Source: Myotis daubentonii (lineage: Eukaryota > Chordata > Mammalia > Chiroptera > Vespertilionidae). Taken from it: a stretch of 64,000 nt of DNA. Under the pieces are notes generated by a model, which saw only the letters and a list, made by a program, of their open reading frames with translations, was not told the DNA's origin and ran no database searches. A program made the translations under genes and the position numbers. The stretch is from assembly GCF_963259705.1 (NCBI RefSeq), contig NC_081851.1, positions 62,084,855-62,148,854 on the forward strand. Direction: 5' to 3'. This document shows positions 19,038-29,609 of the stretch, one piece after another (position 1 is the first letter of the stretch; each line of letters opens with the position of its first letter).

Positions 19038-19409
19038 CTAATCCTATCCCTTTCCCTTCCTCTCTATAAAAAATTAATAAAAAATATATTTTTTAAAAAA
19101 GAAACATTATTGAGAGAGAGAAATATTGATCAGTTGCCTCCTGCATGTGCCCCGTCCAGGGGTCGAACCCTCATCCTGGGTATGTACCCTGACTGGGAAT
19201 CGAACCTGCCACCTTTTGGTGTATGGGACAGTGCTTCAACCAACTGAGCCATACCGGCCAGGGCTATACTTTTTAACTTCAAAAACATTTTTACATTTGA
19301 CTTTCCCATAGCTCAGCTCCTTATTATGAAGACTCGGAAAAAACCTCTTTCCCTATTTTAAATAGCTAACAAGACTGTTGGAGAAAAATTGTAAGGATAT
19401 AAAGATAAA

Positions 19410-19925
19410 TTATATGCAATCACTTTGGAAAACAATTAATCCTCTAATAAGAAAGCCATCAATTCCATTCCTACATACATGCCTACAAGAATGTTCACAG
19501 AAATCTTGTTTGTAAAAGTCAAAGGAACAGAAAACAACACTACTGTCCATCAAGAGAAAAGTAGATACATACATTGTATTATCTTCACATTGGAATACTA
19601 CAGAGCAGTGAAAATGGACAAATGACAGCTAAATGTAATAACATGATTCACCCTCAGGAACAATGTAAGCCACAAGGCACGTTACAGAAAATGTATACGG
19701 AATGATTCCATTTATATGAAATTCCAGAACATGCTAAATGATACAATTTGTGTAGGAATCCAAAAAAATGTGGTAAACAATAATAAAGGGAAGGAAATGT
19801 CTGGGAAATATTAAATTCTAATAATGGTTATCTCTGGGGAGCGATGCTGGGAACCAAGGTCAACAGTAATTAATATAAATGGGAGAATTCCAGTTAGAAG
19901 GCTGAATGGGGCTCTTTGATACACA
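19410..19925 (+). mobile_element. Old L1 ORF2 end and 3' UTR
   Basis: Sense L1 with recognisable TACTACAGAGCAGTGAAAA and ATTTATATGAAATTCCAGAA blocks. Confidence 0.65.
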
Positions 19926-19944
19926 AGGTGAATATCTGCATTTT

Positions 19945-20329
19945 TTTCCCCTTTTTTAAAAAAAAATATTTATTGTTGGGGGTATTACAGATGTCCCTTT
20001 TTCCCTTCCATTACCCCCCTCCACCCAGTTCCTGCCCTGCCCCAGGCCTTCACCACCCTATTGTCTGTGTCCATAGGTACTGCATATATGCATATAAGAT
20101 CTTCAGTTAATCTCTTCCCACCTTCTCCCCTACCCTTTCCTTCTGAGATTCGTCAGTCTGTTCCATGTTTTCATGCCTCTGGTTCTATTTTATTCATCAG
20201 TTTATTTTGTTCATTAGATTCCTAGTTCATTTATTTCAATTTTTAGATTCAACTGTTGATAGATATGTATTTATTGCCATTTTATTGTTCATACTAGAGG
20301 CCCAGTGCACGAAATTCGTGCACTGGGTG
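19945..20329 (-). mobile_element. Chimeric L1/Helitron retro-insertion
   Basis: Reverse-oriented L1/HAL1-like 3' end joined at its 5' side to a Helitron 3' hairpin (ACTAGAGGCCCAGTGCACGA). Flanked by the 19-bp duplication AGGTGAATATCTGCATTTT at 19926-19944 and 20330-20348. Confidence 0.85.
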
Positions 20330-21168
20330 AGGTGAATATCTGCATTTTATTACCTACTGCTGATGACTCAATGGCCTAAAGCAGTGGTTCTCAACCTTCC
20401 TAATGCCGCGACCCTTTAATACAGTTCTTCATGTTGTGGTGACCCCCAACCATAAAATTATTTTCGTTGCTACTTCATAACTGTAATTTTGGCCGGAGTT
20501 TGCTGCTTTGAACAACTACTTCAAAAGTGAAACCAAAAAACGGAAGGGACATCACCCAGAACCACAGGAACGCTGGCTGAGTGGAAGTCCTACAACTAGG
20601 AGGAAAGAGAAACGCATACGGACACTCAGAGGAGGCGCAGTGCTGAAGTCAAATTCTGAGGTGCGGAGTGCGCGGAGCGGGCTGGCGGCGGAGGGCGCGG
20701 TTGTTGTTTTCAATCGGGAGGGAGTCGCAGACTCTGAGCACCAGATACAGGCGAGTCTTTAGGGACCCAGACTCAAACAGGAGAAGCGGGACTGTCTGGC
20801 TTCGGTCAGAGCGAGTGCAGCTTTCTCTCCCAGCTTTGCAGCGGGTGCTGGGACTCAGAGAGGCAGAGCCCCTTGGGACAGGACTGAGAGCCGCCATAAC
20901 TGCTCTCTCCGGCCCACCCTGTTGATCCTGTGCGACCCGCCCCGCCCAAGCCCTGCACAGAGGCATTTGCCGGATAGCCTCAGGCAAAGGCTAGATTAGC
21001 ACCTCCCTAGAGGACAGAAGTTCTCTCACTGCTGACACTCATAGCTGATTCTCATAGCCACTTGGCCTGGAGGTCAAACCCTCCCTGGAATTAGCTACAA
21101 CAATCAAGATTTATCTATAAGACTGCGAACAAAGACCACTAGGGGGTGCACCAAGGAAGCATAACAAA

Positions 21169-22017
21169 ATGCGGAGACAAAGAAACAGGACAAAATTGTC
21201 AATGGAAGAAATAGAGTTCAGAACCACACTTTTAAGGTCTCTCAAGAACTGTTTAGAAGCTGCCGATAAACTTAATGAGCTCTACACGAAAACTAATAAG
21301 ACCCTCGATCTTATATTGGGGAACCAACTAGAAATTAAGCACACACGGACTGAAATAACGAATATTATACAGACACCCGACAGCAGACCAGAGGAGCGCA
21401 AGAATCAAGTCAATGATTTGAAATGCGAGGAAGCAAAGAACATCCAAGCGGAGGGGCGGAATGAAAAAAGAATCCAAAAATGCGAGGATAGTGTAAGGAG
21501 CCTCTGGGACAGCTTCAAGCGTACCAACATCAGAATTATAGGGGTGCCAGAAGATGAGAGAGAGCAAGATATTGAAAACCTATTTGAAGAAATAATGACA
21601 GAAAACTTACCCCACCTGGTGAAAGAAATGGACTTACAGGTCCAAGAAGCGCGGAGAACCCCAAACAAAAGGAATCCAAACAGGACCACACCAAGACACA
21701 TCATAATTAAAATGCCAAGAGCAAAAGATAAAGAGAGAATCTTAAAAGCAGCAAGAGAAAGAAACGCAGTTACCTACAAGGGAATACCCATACGACTGTC
21801 AGCTGATTTCTCAACAGAAACTTTGCAGGCCAGAAGGGAGTGGCAAGAAATATTCAAAGTGATGAATACCAAGAACCTACAACCAAGATTACTTTATCCA
21901 GCAAAGCTATCATTCAGAACGGAAGGTCAGATAAAGAGCTTCACAGATAAGGAAAAGCTAAAGGAGTTCATCACCACCAAACCAGGATTATATGAAATGC
22001 TGAAAGGTATCCTTTAA
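21169..22017 (+). CDS. HAL1 ORF1 protein, intact, 282 aa
   Basis: L1-type ORF1 RNA-binding protein: short N-terminal helix (about 1-100), RRM (about 115-200, RTNIRIIGVPEDEREQDIEN) and C-terminal domain (about 205-282). It is shorter than usual L1 ORF1p because of a reduced coiled coil. No ORF2 follows, as HAL1 lacks it and must borrow L1 reverse transcriptase. No stop or frameshift. About 95% identical to the copy at 28628-29476 (15 differences). Confidence 0.9.
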   Translation: MRRQRNRTKLSMEEIEFRTTLLRSLKNCLEAADKLNELYTKTNKTLDLILGNQLEIKHTRTEITNIIQTPDSRPEERKNQVNDLKCEEAKNIQAEGRNEKRIQKCEDSVRSLWDSFKRTNIRIIGVPEDEREQDIENLFEEIMTENLPHLVKEMDLQVQEARRTPNKRNPNRTTPRHIIIKMPRAKDKERILKAARERNAVTYKGIPIRLSADFSTETLQARREWQEIFKVMNTKNLQPRLLYPAKLSFRTEGQIKSFTDKEKLKEFITTKPGLYEMLKGIL

Positions 22018-22373
22018 GAAGAGGAAGAGGAAGAAAAAGGTAAAGATACAAATTATGAACAACAAATATGCATCTATCAACAAGTGAATCTAAGAATCAA
22101 GTGAATAAATAATCTGATGATCAGAATGAACTGTTGATTATAATAGAATCAGGGACATAGAAAGGGAATGGACTGACTATTCCTGGGGGGGAAAGGGGTG
22201 TGGGAGATGCGGGAAGAGACTGGACAAAAATCGTGCACCTATGGATGAGGACAGTGGGTGGGGAGTGAGGGCGGAGGGTGGGGCGGGAACTGGGAGGAGG
22301 GGAGTTATGGGGGGGGAAAAAAAGGAACAAATGTAATAATCTGAACAATAAAGATTTAATTAAAAAAAAAACT

Positions 22374-22810
22374 AGTATAAATACAGATGTAACAAGACAG
22401 AACTTAGAAGACAGAACCTACACAGAACCTAGAGACAGAAGAACTTCTCTGGAGAGAACATGGCAAAAGATCCTGGACAGAAACTGGCAACAGAACCTAG
22501 AGACAGAACCTAGCGAGAGAACATGGCAAAAGATCCTGGACTGAACCTGATTATAGAACATGGCAAGAGAACCTGACTAGAACCTGGTGACTGAACCTGG
22601 CTGGAGAACCTGGACAGAACCTGTCTGGAGATCCTAACCAGAACTTCGCTGGAGATCCAGACCAGAACTTGGCTGGAGATCCTGGCTAGAGATCCTGGCT
22701 AGGCTGCTGATCAACTGAATGCTGTCTCCGTGTCATTCCTTCTTCGCCGACTCCATCCACACCTTGGGGAACCCCTGAACCTGCTGGGGTTAGACCCCAG
22801 CAGTTTATAA
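22374..22810 (+). repeat. LTR fragment with short tandem units (transduced)
   Basis: Same family as the solo LTRs at 37230 and 55350, beginning at TATAAATACAG. Repeats of about 20 bp around AGAACCTGGCTGGAGA. Confidence 0.8.
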
Positions 22811-23819
22811 GCCAGCTAGTCTGCGGTAACAGTCAAAATTCTACATTGTGACTGACTACTTCCAGAGAAAATGTTCTGAGAGAAAAATAGAGGAGTGCAT
22901 GGCATTTTGAGGACAGCCTTGGAAGTCACATGGCATCACCTTGGTCCCATTCAATAGGTAGAGATGATCACAAAGACCCACCTACTTTTACCAGGAGGAG
23001 ACCTGGATTCTACTTCCTAAAAGAAAGTTAAATTTTAAGAAAAGAATGGGGAATAAGAGATATTGTTGAGGATACATTTAAAAGTAACGTAAAAATTATA
23101 TCATTATGAAGTCATAGATTTAAATATATTTCAGATGTTCTAATCTGTTATAGTTATAATTCATATTGATGTTTAAGTTGTTCCATCTTGTATGATATGT
23201 CACATGTTGCAAATTCATTTGTATTATGACGTCTGTCTACACCAATGGATTTCACAGATTTTCTGTATTTGACAGGTGCCATGATTCTGTGGAACACAGA
23301 GACAATAGAAATAAAGCAAGTGATATCAAAAAAAAAATAACTGTAATTTTGCTACTGTTATGAATCATAATGTAAATATCTGGTATGCAGGATGTATTTT
23401 CATTGTTCGCGACCCACAGGTTGAGAACCGCTGGAAAGCAAACTCCCCCAACCTGATAATCTTACTGTTTACTAAACATTCCTAAAAGGCAATTGTGTAT
23501 TCTAGTCAATAAAAGCAGATGGGACTGGAGACTCAGTGGAATTTGATCTCTTGTACTAAGATCACAACTGGCTCCCCCATGATTTCCAAATTTATATTTC
23601 TTGTCTTGTGCATTAATTTGCACGTCAGCCCTTTTTCCAAGTCTTTGAACCCGAGGCCACGTGGCCGTGGCATCAAAGGGACAGTAGTGATGTGACTGGG
23701 GAAGTGGAATTCGAAGGTACTGCTAACTTTTTTTTCTTAAACTGGATGTTGAGTTCACTAGCGTTTACAATTATTTACCTTAAATACATTTTGTATCTAT
23801 TCTCACAAAGACTTTAAAG

Positions 23820-23869
23820 CAGCGGTTGGCAACCTGTGGTCCATGAGGTCTGAATGGTTGGTGACTGCT
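23820..23869. mobile_element. 50-bp hAT MITE
   Basis: Inverted ends CAGCGGTTGGCAACC and GGTTGGTGACTGCT with perfect 8-bp duplication CTTTAAAG at 23812-23819 and 23870-23877. Confidence 0.85.
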
Positions 23870-24670
23870 CTTTAAAGAGATGATAACTCTGCCGTAAGGC
23901 AATAGCTTAGCATAGAAAATAGTTAATCTGCACAGGGTTTACAAGTAATACTCCAGCTGGGGATTGGGATGAGGAGAGAGGAGACCCAATGGGCAGTCTG
24001 GGCAAGGGGCTTGGCATATTAGATGACATAGAATAATGATGCATTTTCTTTTAAAAAATATTTTTATTGATTTCAGCGAGAAAGGGAGAGGGTGAGATAG
24101 AAACATCAGTGATGAGAGAAAATCATTGATTGGCTGCCTTCTGCACACCCCACAATGGGGATCGATCCTGCAACCTGGGCATGTGCCCTGACCAGGAATG
24201 CAACCGTGACCTCCTGGTTCATGGGTCGATGCTCAACCATTGAGCCACGCCAGCGGGGCAGTACTCATTTTCTTAGGTGTGATAACAATATTGTGGTCAT
24301 GCAGGAAAATGTCTTATTCTTAGTGCACGAAGGAGTATCTAGGGGTGAAGTGGCATGAAGTTTGCAACTTTCAAATGTTTAGCAAAAATCAATGTGTATA
24401 TGATGAGAGAAAAAGAAAGCAGATGTTAACAGTTGACCTTTTGATAAATCTAGGTTGAGGGTATACAAGTGTTTTTTGTCATATTCTTTGAACTTTTCTG
24501 TAGGTTTGAAATATTTCTGGGAGGGAAGAAATAGTTTTTAAAAACCAGTATTATCTGGATATAATGAGTAAGCTGTACTCAAAAGAAGGCAGCCTTATTT
24601 TTACCTTTTCATTTTAATATTTATGTTACTTCTTAGAAGTTTTTATATGTGAGTATACATTTTCTAAGCC
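23838..24670 (+). repeat. Duplicated 0.84-kb segment, copy 2
   Basis: Partner of 12861-13697. Contains an L1M 3' UTR and a Ves SINE (24042-24261). It continues into flanking DNA that copy 1 lacks. Confidence 0.9.
24042..24261 (-). mobile_element. Ves SINE inside duplicated segment, copy 2
   Basis: Same site and orientation as in copy 1. Confidence 0.88.
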
Positions 24671-24792
24671 TCAAAATTATAATGAATAAAATGTATCCTC
24701 TTAATTAGAGGAGGAGAGGGGTAAAGTCCAGAGACCTTATTTGCAAATTATAAAGCACACGTGGAAATTTTGAAAGATATTCCTATATATGA

Positions 24793-24848
24793 CATAGATA
24801 TAGATATAGATATAGATATAGATATAGATAGATATAGATAGATAGATA
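24793..24848. repeat. ATAGAT microsatellite
   Basis: Perfect to near-perfect ATAGAT and GATA units. Confidence 0.95.
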
Positions 24849-24849
24849 A

Positions 24850-25590
24850 TGCATTCACCTTTTTAAGAAATTTCTTTTGCTGGAATATTTTAAAACAAAT
24901 TTAAGGCATTATGACATCTAACTTGAAAATACTTAAAATGATCTTTATCTCTAAGAGATAAGATCTTTTAATGTTAACAAAACCGCAATATCATTGTCAC
25001 TCAACAAAATTAATAAGATGTTTTTAATTACTAGTATATCATAAATCAGCATGCATTCAGTTTTCCTGTCTCAAAAGTATCTTTCTACAGGTTGTTTCGA
25101 TCAGAATTCAACATTGCATTTAGTTGGTGTCTCTTTTACTCTCTAACATTTACCCTTGTTTTTAGTTTCTTTCTTCTTGCCATGTATTTGAGGAAGGAAC
25201 TGGAATATTTATCATACAATTTACTCCATTCCGGATTCGGCTGATGGTATCCCCCTGGTGTCTAGTTAGTTCTAGAAACTTGATTTGATACTTCCCCCCC
25301 AAGAATACTGCAGAGGTGATATTGTATCCTTTCTGGTTACAATGTCTGGTGGTTCCACTTTGGGTGATTTTCAGATTGATCGACGGTTCGTGGTGCTTCC
25401 TTTCAATCTCTCAGCTAATGGTTTTAGCAACCATTGATGAATGTCGTCTGGATCCAGTAATTCATTAGGGGTTACAAAATAGTGATTTTTGGTTCTATCA
25501 AACTCTTGCATTTATCATCTATGATTCTTCTATAAAGAACTTTCTCTAAGGCTGAATGGGAAAGATGGGGTAAATATTTACCATTATTTT
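24850..25590. other. Intergenic, probable old L1 3' UTR
   Basis: The CCCCCTGGTGTCTAGTTAGT and GATTGATCGACGG parts resemble old L1M tails; not certain. Confidence 0.35.
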
Positions 25591-26300
25591 GTCAGCCTCC
25601 AAAGAAATCCCATGCCCATTAGCAGTCATTCCTCATTCCCCCCCATTCTAGGCAGTCACTGATCTACTAGTATCTGCTATTTCTATGGATTTCCCCATTC
25701 TGGACATTTCATTTAAGTGGAATCATACAATACGTAGTCTTATTCACTTCGTGTAATTTTTTAAGGTTTAATCAGGTTGTAGCATGGATCAGTTCTTTTT
25801 ATTGGATACTTCATATTTTTTAAAAAATATATTTTATTGATTTTTTACAGAGAGGAAGGGAGAGGGATAGAGAGTCAGAAACATCAATGAGAGAGATACA
25901 TCGATCAGCTGCCTTCTGCATGCCTCCTACTGGGGATGTGCCTGCCACCAAGGTACATGCCCTTGACTGGAATGGAACCTAGGACCCTTCGGTCCGCAGG
26001 CCAATGCTCTATCCACTGAGCCAAACCGGTCAGGGCTGGATACTTCATTTTATTTACTCGTTAATTGATGGACATTTGGGTTGTTTCCACCTTCCTGCTA
26101 TTATGAAGAAGGCTACTATGAATGTTCATGTCCAGGTTTTATGTGGACGTGTTCTCTTGGGCGTGTACCTAAGAGTGAAACTGCTGGGTCACATTGTAAC
26201 TCCTTCCTCGTTACTTTGCACATCAAAATTATGTTCAAAACCCATATCCAGTGCTACTTCCATAGTGTTCCACCATCTCCCTCTCAGAATGAAACTTCTC
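25590..26300 (-). mobile_element. Old L1 fragment with Ves SINE inside
   Basis: Antisense L1 ORF2/3' sequence (GGACATTTGGGTTGTTTCCA) on both sides of the SINE. Confidence 0.6.
25817..26036 (-). mobile_element. Ves SINE
   Basis: Complete SINE, flanked by TGGATACTTCAT repeats. Confidence 0.92.
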
Positions 26301-27339
26301 CCTAGCACTCCCATTGTGTAGTCCCTCTGTATTGTGCTTTCCAGTCGGCCTCAAAGCTCAGCTATTCCCACATGGCTGTTCAGCTCATACTGTGAATTGC
26401 TGGAAAGCAGGGACAGGCATGCTGCTTTTTGAATAGCTCAAGACATCGAGTACACTGCCCTGCATACAGCAGGAACTCTATGCTGTGCTTTTGAATGGGT
26501 GGAGAGTGTTAGTTTTACGTGATCGAACTTACAAAATATATCTAATACTAAATATCCACTTTAAAATGTTAACTATGAAATGTTTGGCAAATAACACTTA
26601 AAGGTCTGTAAGGCAAATCAGTTTGCTACACTGAAATCTGCTTATTTGGAAATTCAGAAGCTCTAGTATGTGGGATTTGAAATTAGGAAAATGAAACATT
26701 TTAGAAATTGTAGATAGGACTTTGAAAATAAACAGCACAATATAAGCAAAAGTAAATAACATTAAAATTTACTTGATGTTTCAAATTTCACATAGATGTT
26801 CTAAAGGTAATTGAAAAATTATTTTCAATGTTTTGCTTCCCGTGGTCTTCATTATTGTCTAGTTATGAACTCATAAAAGGCCTATATGAATAAAACATTT
26901 TTACTCACATTGAAAGCCTTCATTTGGAACCACTGATGGATAAGAATGGCGGGATGTCTCTCTCCCACTCTCCAAGGCAGGCCCTGGGCTTGGAAATGCA
27001 GATCACCCTCTGGTGGAGTCATGGGGTCCACCAAGGTTATTCCCATTCTCAGCAGAATTGTTCATGAACATACTCAGAATATTCTAGGCCACTGGGCAGG
27101 TGGTGGGCTGTCCCCATAGTCACTAAGAGGAGACAAGGAAGCCAGTTCCCGATTCCCATGTGAAACAATCCACATGGCTTTGGGAGTGACTGGAGGAATA
27201 TAGGCATGTTGGCTGAAATGACAGGAAAGGATTTGACTGTAAATCTGAGGGAAAGATGTACTCCTTTTAGTTATTAACATAGTTTTATTATTTTTAAATG
27301 AAATGAGTAAATATTCAACAGCATTATTTAACTATATAG
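26301..27339. other. Intergenic, nothing recognised
   Basis: Between EIF2AK2 and GPATCH11; no repeat or exon seen. Confidence 0.5.
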
Positions 27340-27561
27340 ACAATATATATTTTTAAATATATTTTATTGATTTTTTACAGAGAGGAAGGAGAGGGAGTTA
27401 GAAACATCGATGAGAGAGAACCACTGATCAGCTGCCTCCTGCGCAACCCCTACTGGGGATGTGCCCGCAACCAAGGCACATGCCCTTGACTGGAATCAAA
27501 CCTGGGACCCTACAGTCCACAGGCCAATGCTCTATCCACTGAGCCAAACCAGTTAGGGCAA
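27340..27561 (-). mobile_element. Ves SINE
   Basis: Full tail-to-head SINE ending GAGCCAAACCAGTTAGGGC. Confidence 0.9.
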
Positions 27562-27572
27562 CGACAATTTAT

Positions 27573-27586
27573 TTTTAACTTTATTT

Positions 27587-27652
<66 letters not shown>

Positions 27653-27655
27653 TTT
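27573..27655. repeat. ATTT microsatellite
   Basis: About 20 TTTA units with one break. Confidence 0.95.
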
Positions 27656-27707
27656 TAGGGAATATGCAGCAGGAGGGAGTTTGCTGTGGGTGGGAGTATT
27701 TTATTTT

Positions 27708-29592
27708 ATTATTATTATTTTTTCATGTTCTATACCTGAAGTCTATATAATTTTATTAGCTAATATCACCCTAATAGTGTCAATTTAAAAATAAATGAAA
27801 AAGATATTCCATCTCTTTTTCATTTCTTTTTTTCCTTGTATTATTATTTACTAATTATTATATTATTTTTCCATGGGAACAACTGTAACCCCAAGTTTGC
27901 CCCACCCTGTATTTGACCCCCCTTTACCCTCTTAATCCTCCCTCACCCCCTTCCTGTCTGTTGTATCTATGAGTTTGTTTCTTTTGTTGCTTTTTGCCTC
28001 ATATCCCACATGAGTGAAATCATATGATTACTGACATTTTCCATCTGTCTTATTTCACTTAACATGATACTCTCAGGATCCATCTATGTTGTCACAAGTA
28101 GCAGTATTCCGTCTTTTTTATGGCTGAGTAGCAGTCCGTTGCATATAAGTACCACATCTTCTTTGTCCAGTCATCAGTCGAAGGACACTTAGGTTGTTTC
28201 CATGTCTTGGCTATGAACGATGCTGCAATGAACAGAGGGGTACATATATCTTTATGAAGACGTGTTTTCTTTTTCTTTTTTTTAATTAAATCTTTATTGT
28301 TCAGATTATTACATTTGTTCCTCTTTTTTCCCCCCCATAATTCCCCTCCTCCCAGTTCCCGCCCCACCCTCCGCCCTCACTCCCCACCCACTGTCCTCAT
28401 CCATAGGTGCACGATTTTTGTCCAGTCTCTTCCCGCATCTCCCACAACCCTTTCCCCCCCAAGAATAGTCAGTCCATTCCCTTTCTATGTCCCTTATTTT
28501 ATTATAATCACCAGTTCATTCTGTTCATCAGATTATTTATTCACTTGATTCTTAGATTCACTTGTTGATAGATGCATATTTGTTGTTCATAATTTGTATC
28601 TTTACCTTTTTCTTCCTCTTCCTCTTCTTAAAGGATACCTTTCAGCATTTCATATAATCTTGGTTTGGTGGTGATGAACTCCTTTAGCTTTTCCTTATCT
28701 GTGAAGCTCTTTATCTGACCTTCAATTCTGAATGATAGCTTTGCTGGATAAAGTAATCTTGGTTGTAGGTTCTTGGTATTCATCACTTTGAATATTTCTT
28801 GCCACTCCCTTCTGGCCTGCAAAGTTTCTGTTGAGAAATCAGCTGACAGTCGTATGGGTATTCCCTTGTAGGTAACTGAGTTTCTTTCTCTTGCTGTTTT
28901 TAAGATTCTCTCTTTGTCTTTTGCTCTTGGCATTTTAATTATGATGTGTCTTGGTGTGGTCCTCTTTGGATTCCTTTTGTTTGGGGTTCTCTGCGCTTCT
29001 TGGACCTGTAAGTCCATTTCTTTCACCAGGTGGGGTAAGTTTTCTGTCATTATTTCTTCAAATAGGTTTTCAATATCTTGCTCTCTCTCATCTTCTGGCA
29101 CCCCTATAATTCTGATGTTGGTACGCTTGAAGCTGTCCCAGAGGCTCCTTACACTGTCCTCGCATTTTTGGATTCTTTTTTCATTCCGCCCCTCCGCTTG
29201 GGTGTTTTTTGCTTCCTCGCATTTCAAATCATTGACTTGATTCTTGCGCTCCTCTCGTCTGCTGTCGGGAGTCTGTATAATATTCGTTGTTTCAGTCCGT
29301 GTATGCTTAATTTCTAGTTGGTTCCCCAACATAACATCGAGGGTCTCATTAGTTTTCTTGTAGATCTCATTAAGTTTATCGGCGGCTTCTAAACAGTTCT
29401 TGAGAGACCTTAAAAGTGTGGTTCTGAACTCTATATCTTCCATTGACAATTTTGTCCTGTTTCTTTGTCTCCGCATTTTGTTATGCTTTCTTGGTGCACC
29501 CCCTAGTGGTCTTTGTGCGCAGTCTTGTAGTTAAGCCTTGATTGTTGTAGCTAATACCAGGGAGGGTTTGACCTCCAGGCCAAGTGGCTGTC
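27708..29592 (-). mobile_element. Second HAL1 with 3' transduced L1 end
   Basis: Duplication GGGAGTATTTTATTTT at 27692-27707 and 29593-29608. Minus strand: 5'-truncated HAL1 from 29592, ORF1 29476-28628, 3' UTR to the A-run at about 28270. Then L1 ORF2 C-terminus and 3' UTR (28265-27725) with its own A-rich tail. Confidence 0.88.
28628..29476 (-). CDS. HAL1 ORF1 protein, intact, 282 aa (second copy)
   Basis: Same start, length and domains as the 21169 copy; differs at 15 residues, mostly conservative and clustered in the N-terminal helix. No stops. Two uninterrupted ORF1 copies 6.6 kb apart suggest recent activity, but this copy lacks the 5' end and is unlikely to be transcribed from its own promoter. 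Confidence 0.9.
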   Translation of the reverse strand: MRRQRNRTKLSMEDIEFRTTLLRSLKNCLEAADKLNEIYKKTNETLDVMLGNQLEIKHTRTETTNIIQTPDSRREERKNQVNDLKCEEAKNTQAEGRNEKRIQKCEDSVRSLWDSFKRTNIRIIGVPEDEREQDIENLFEEIMTENLPHLVKEMDLQVQEAQRTPNKRNPKRTTPRHIIIKMPRAKDKERILKTARERNSVTYKGIPIRLSADFSTETLQARREWQEIFKVMNTKNLQPRLLYPAKLSFRIEGQIKSFTDKEKLKEFITTKPRLYEMLKGIL

Positions 29593-29609
29593 GGGAGTAT
29601 TTTATTTTT

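Larger units (their letters stand above)
12644..19100 (+). mobile_element. Second Ves SINE of the nest, split by the provirus
   Basis: Head at 12644-12800 (CCTTACCGGTTTGGCTC...), tail at 19038-19100 (ATCCTATCCCTTTCC... AATAAA). Confidence 0.85.
12588..19265 (-). mobile_element. Outer Ves SINE of the nest (split)
   Basis: Parts 12588-12643 and 19101-19265. The duplication GAAACATTATTGAG at 12630-12643 and 19101-19114 marks where the next SINE entered. Confidence 0.8.
20491..23336 (+). mobile_element. HAL1 half-LINE with 3' transduced DNA
   Basis: Perfect 14-bp duplication ATAACTGTAATTTT at 20477-20490 and 23337-23350. HAL1 5' UTR 20491-21168, ORF1 21169-22017, 3' UTR to AATAAAGATTTAATT plus A-run at about 22373. 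Then about 950 bp of other DNA (an LTR piece from its TATA onward, then unique sequence) ends at AATAAAGCAAG and a second A-run. Confidence 0.9.
20382..23433. mobile_element. hAT element split by HAL1
   Basis: 20382-20490 and 23351-23433 together form a short CAGTGGTTCTCAACC element. The outer 8-bp duplication is not convincing. Confidence 0.75.

Noticed and set aside
28297..29317. Plus-strand open frames over the second HAL1
   Set aside because: Antisense shadows of ORF1; the same shadows appear opposite the first copy.
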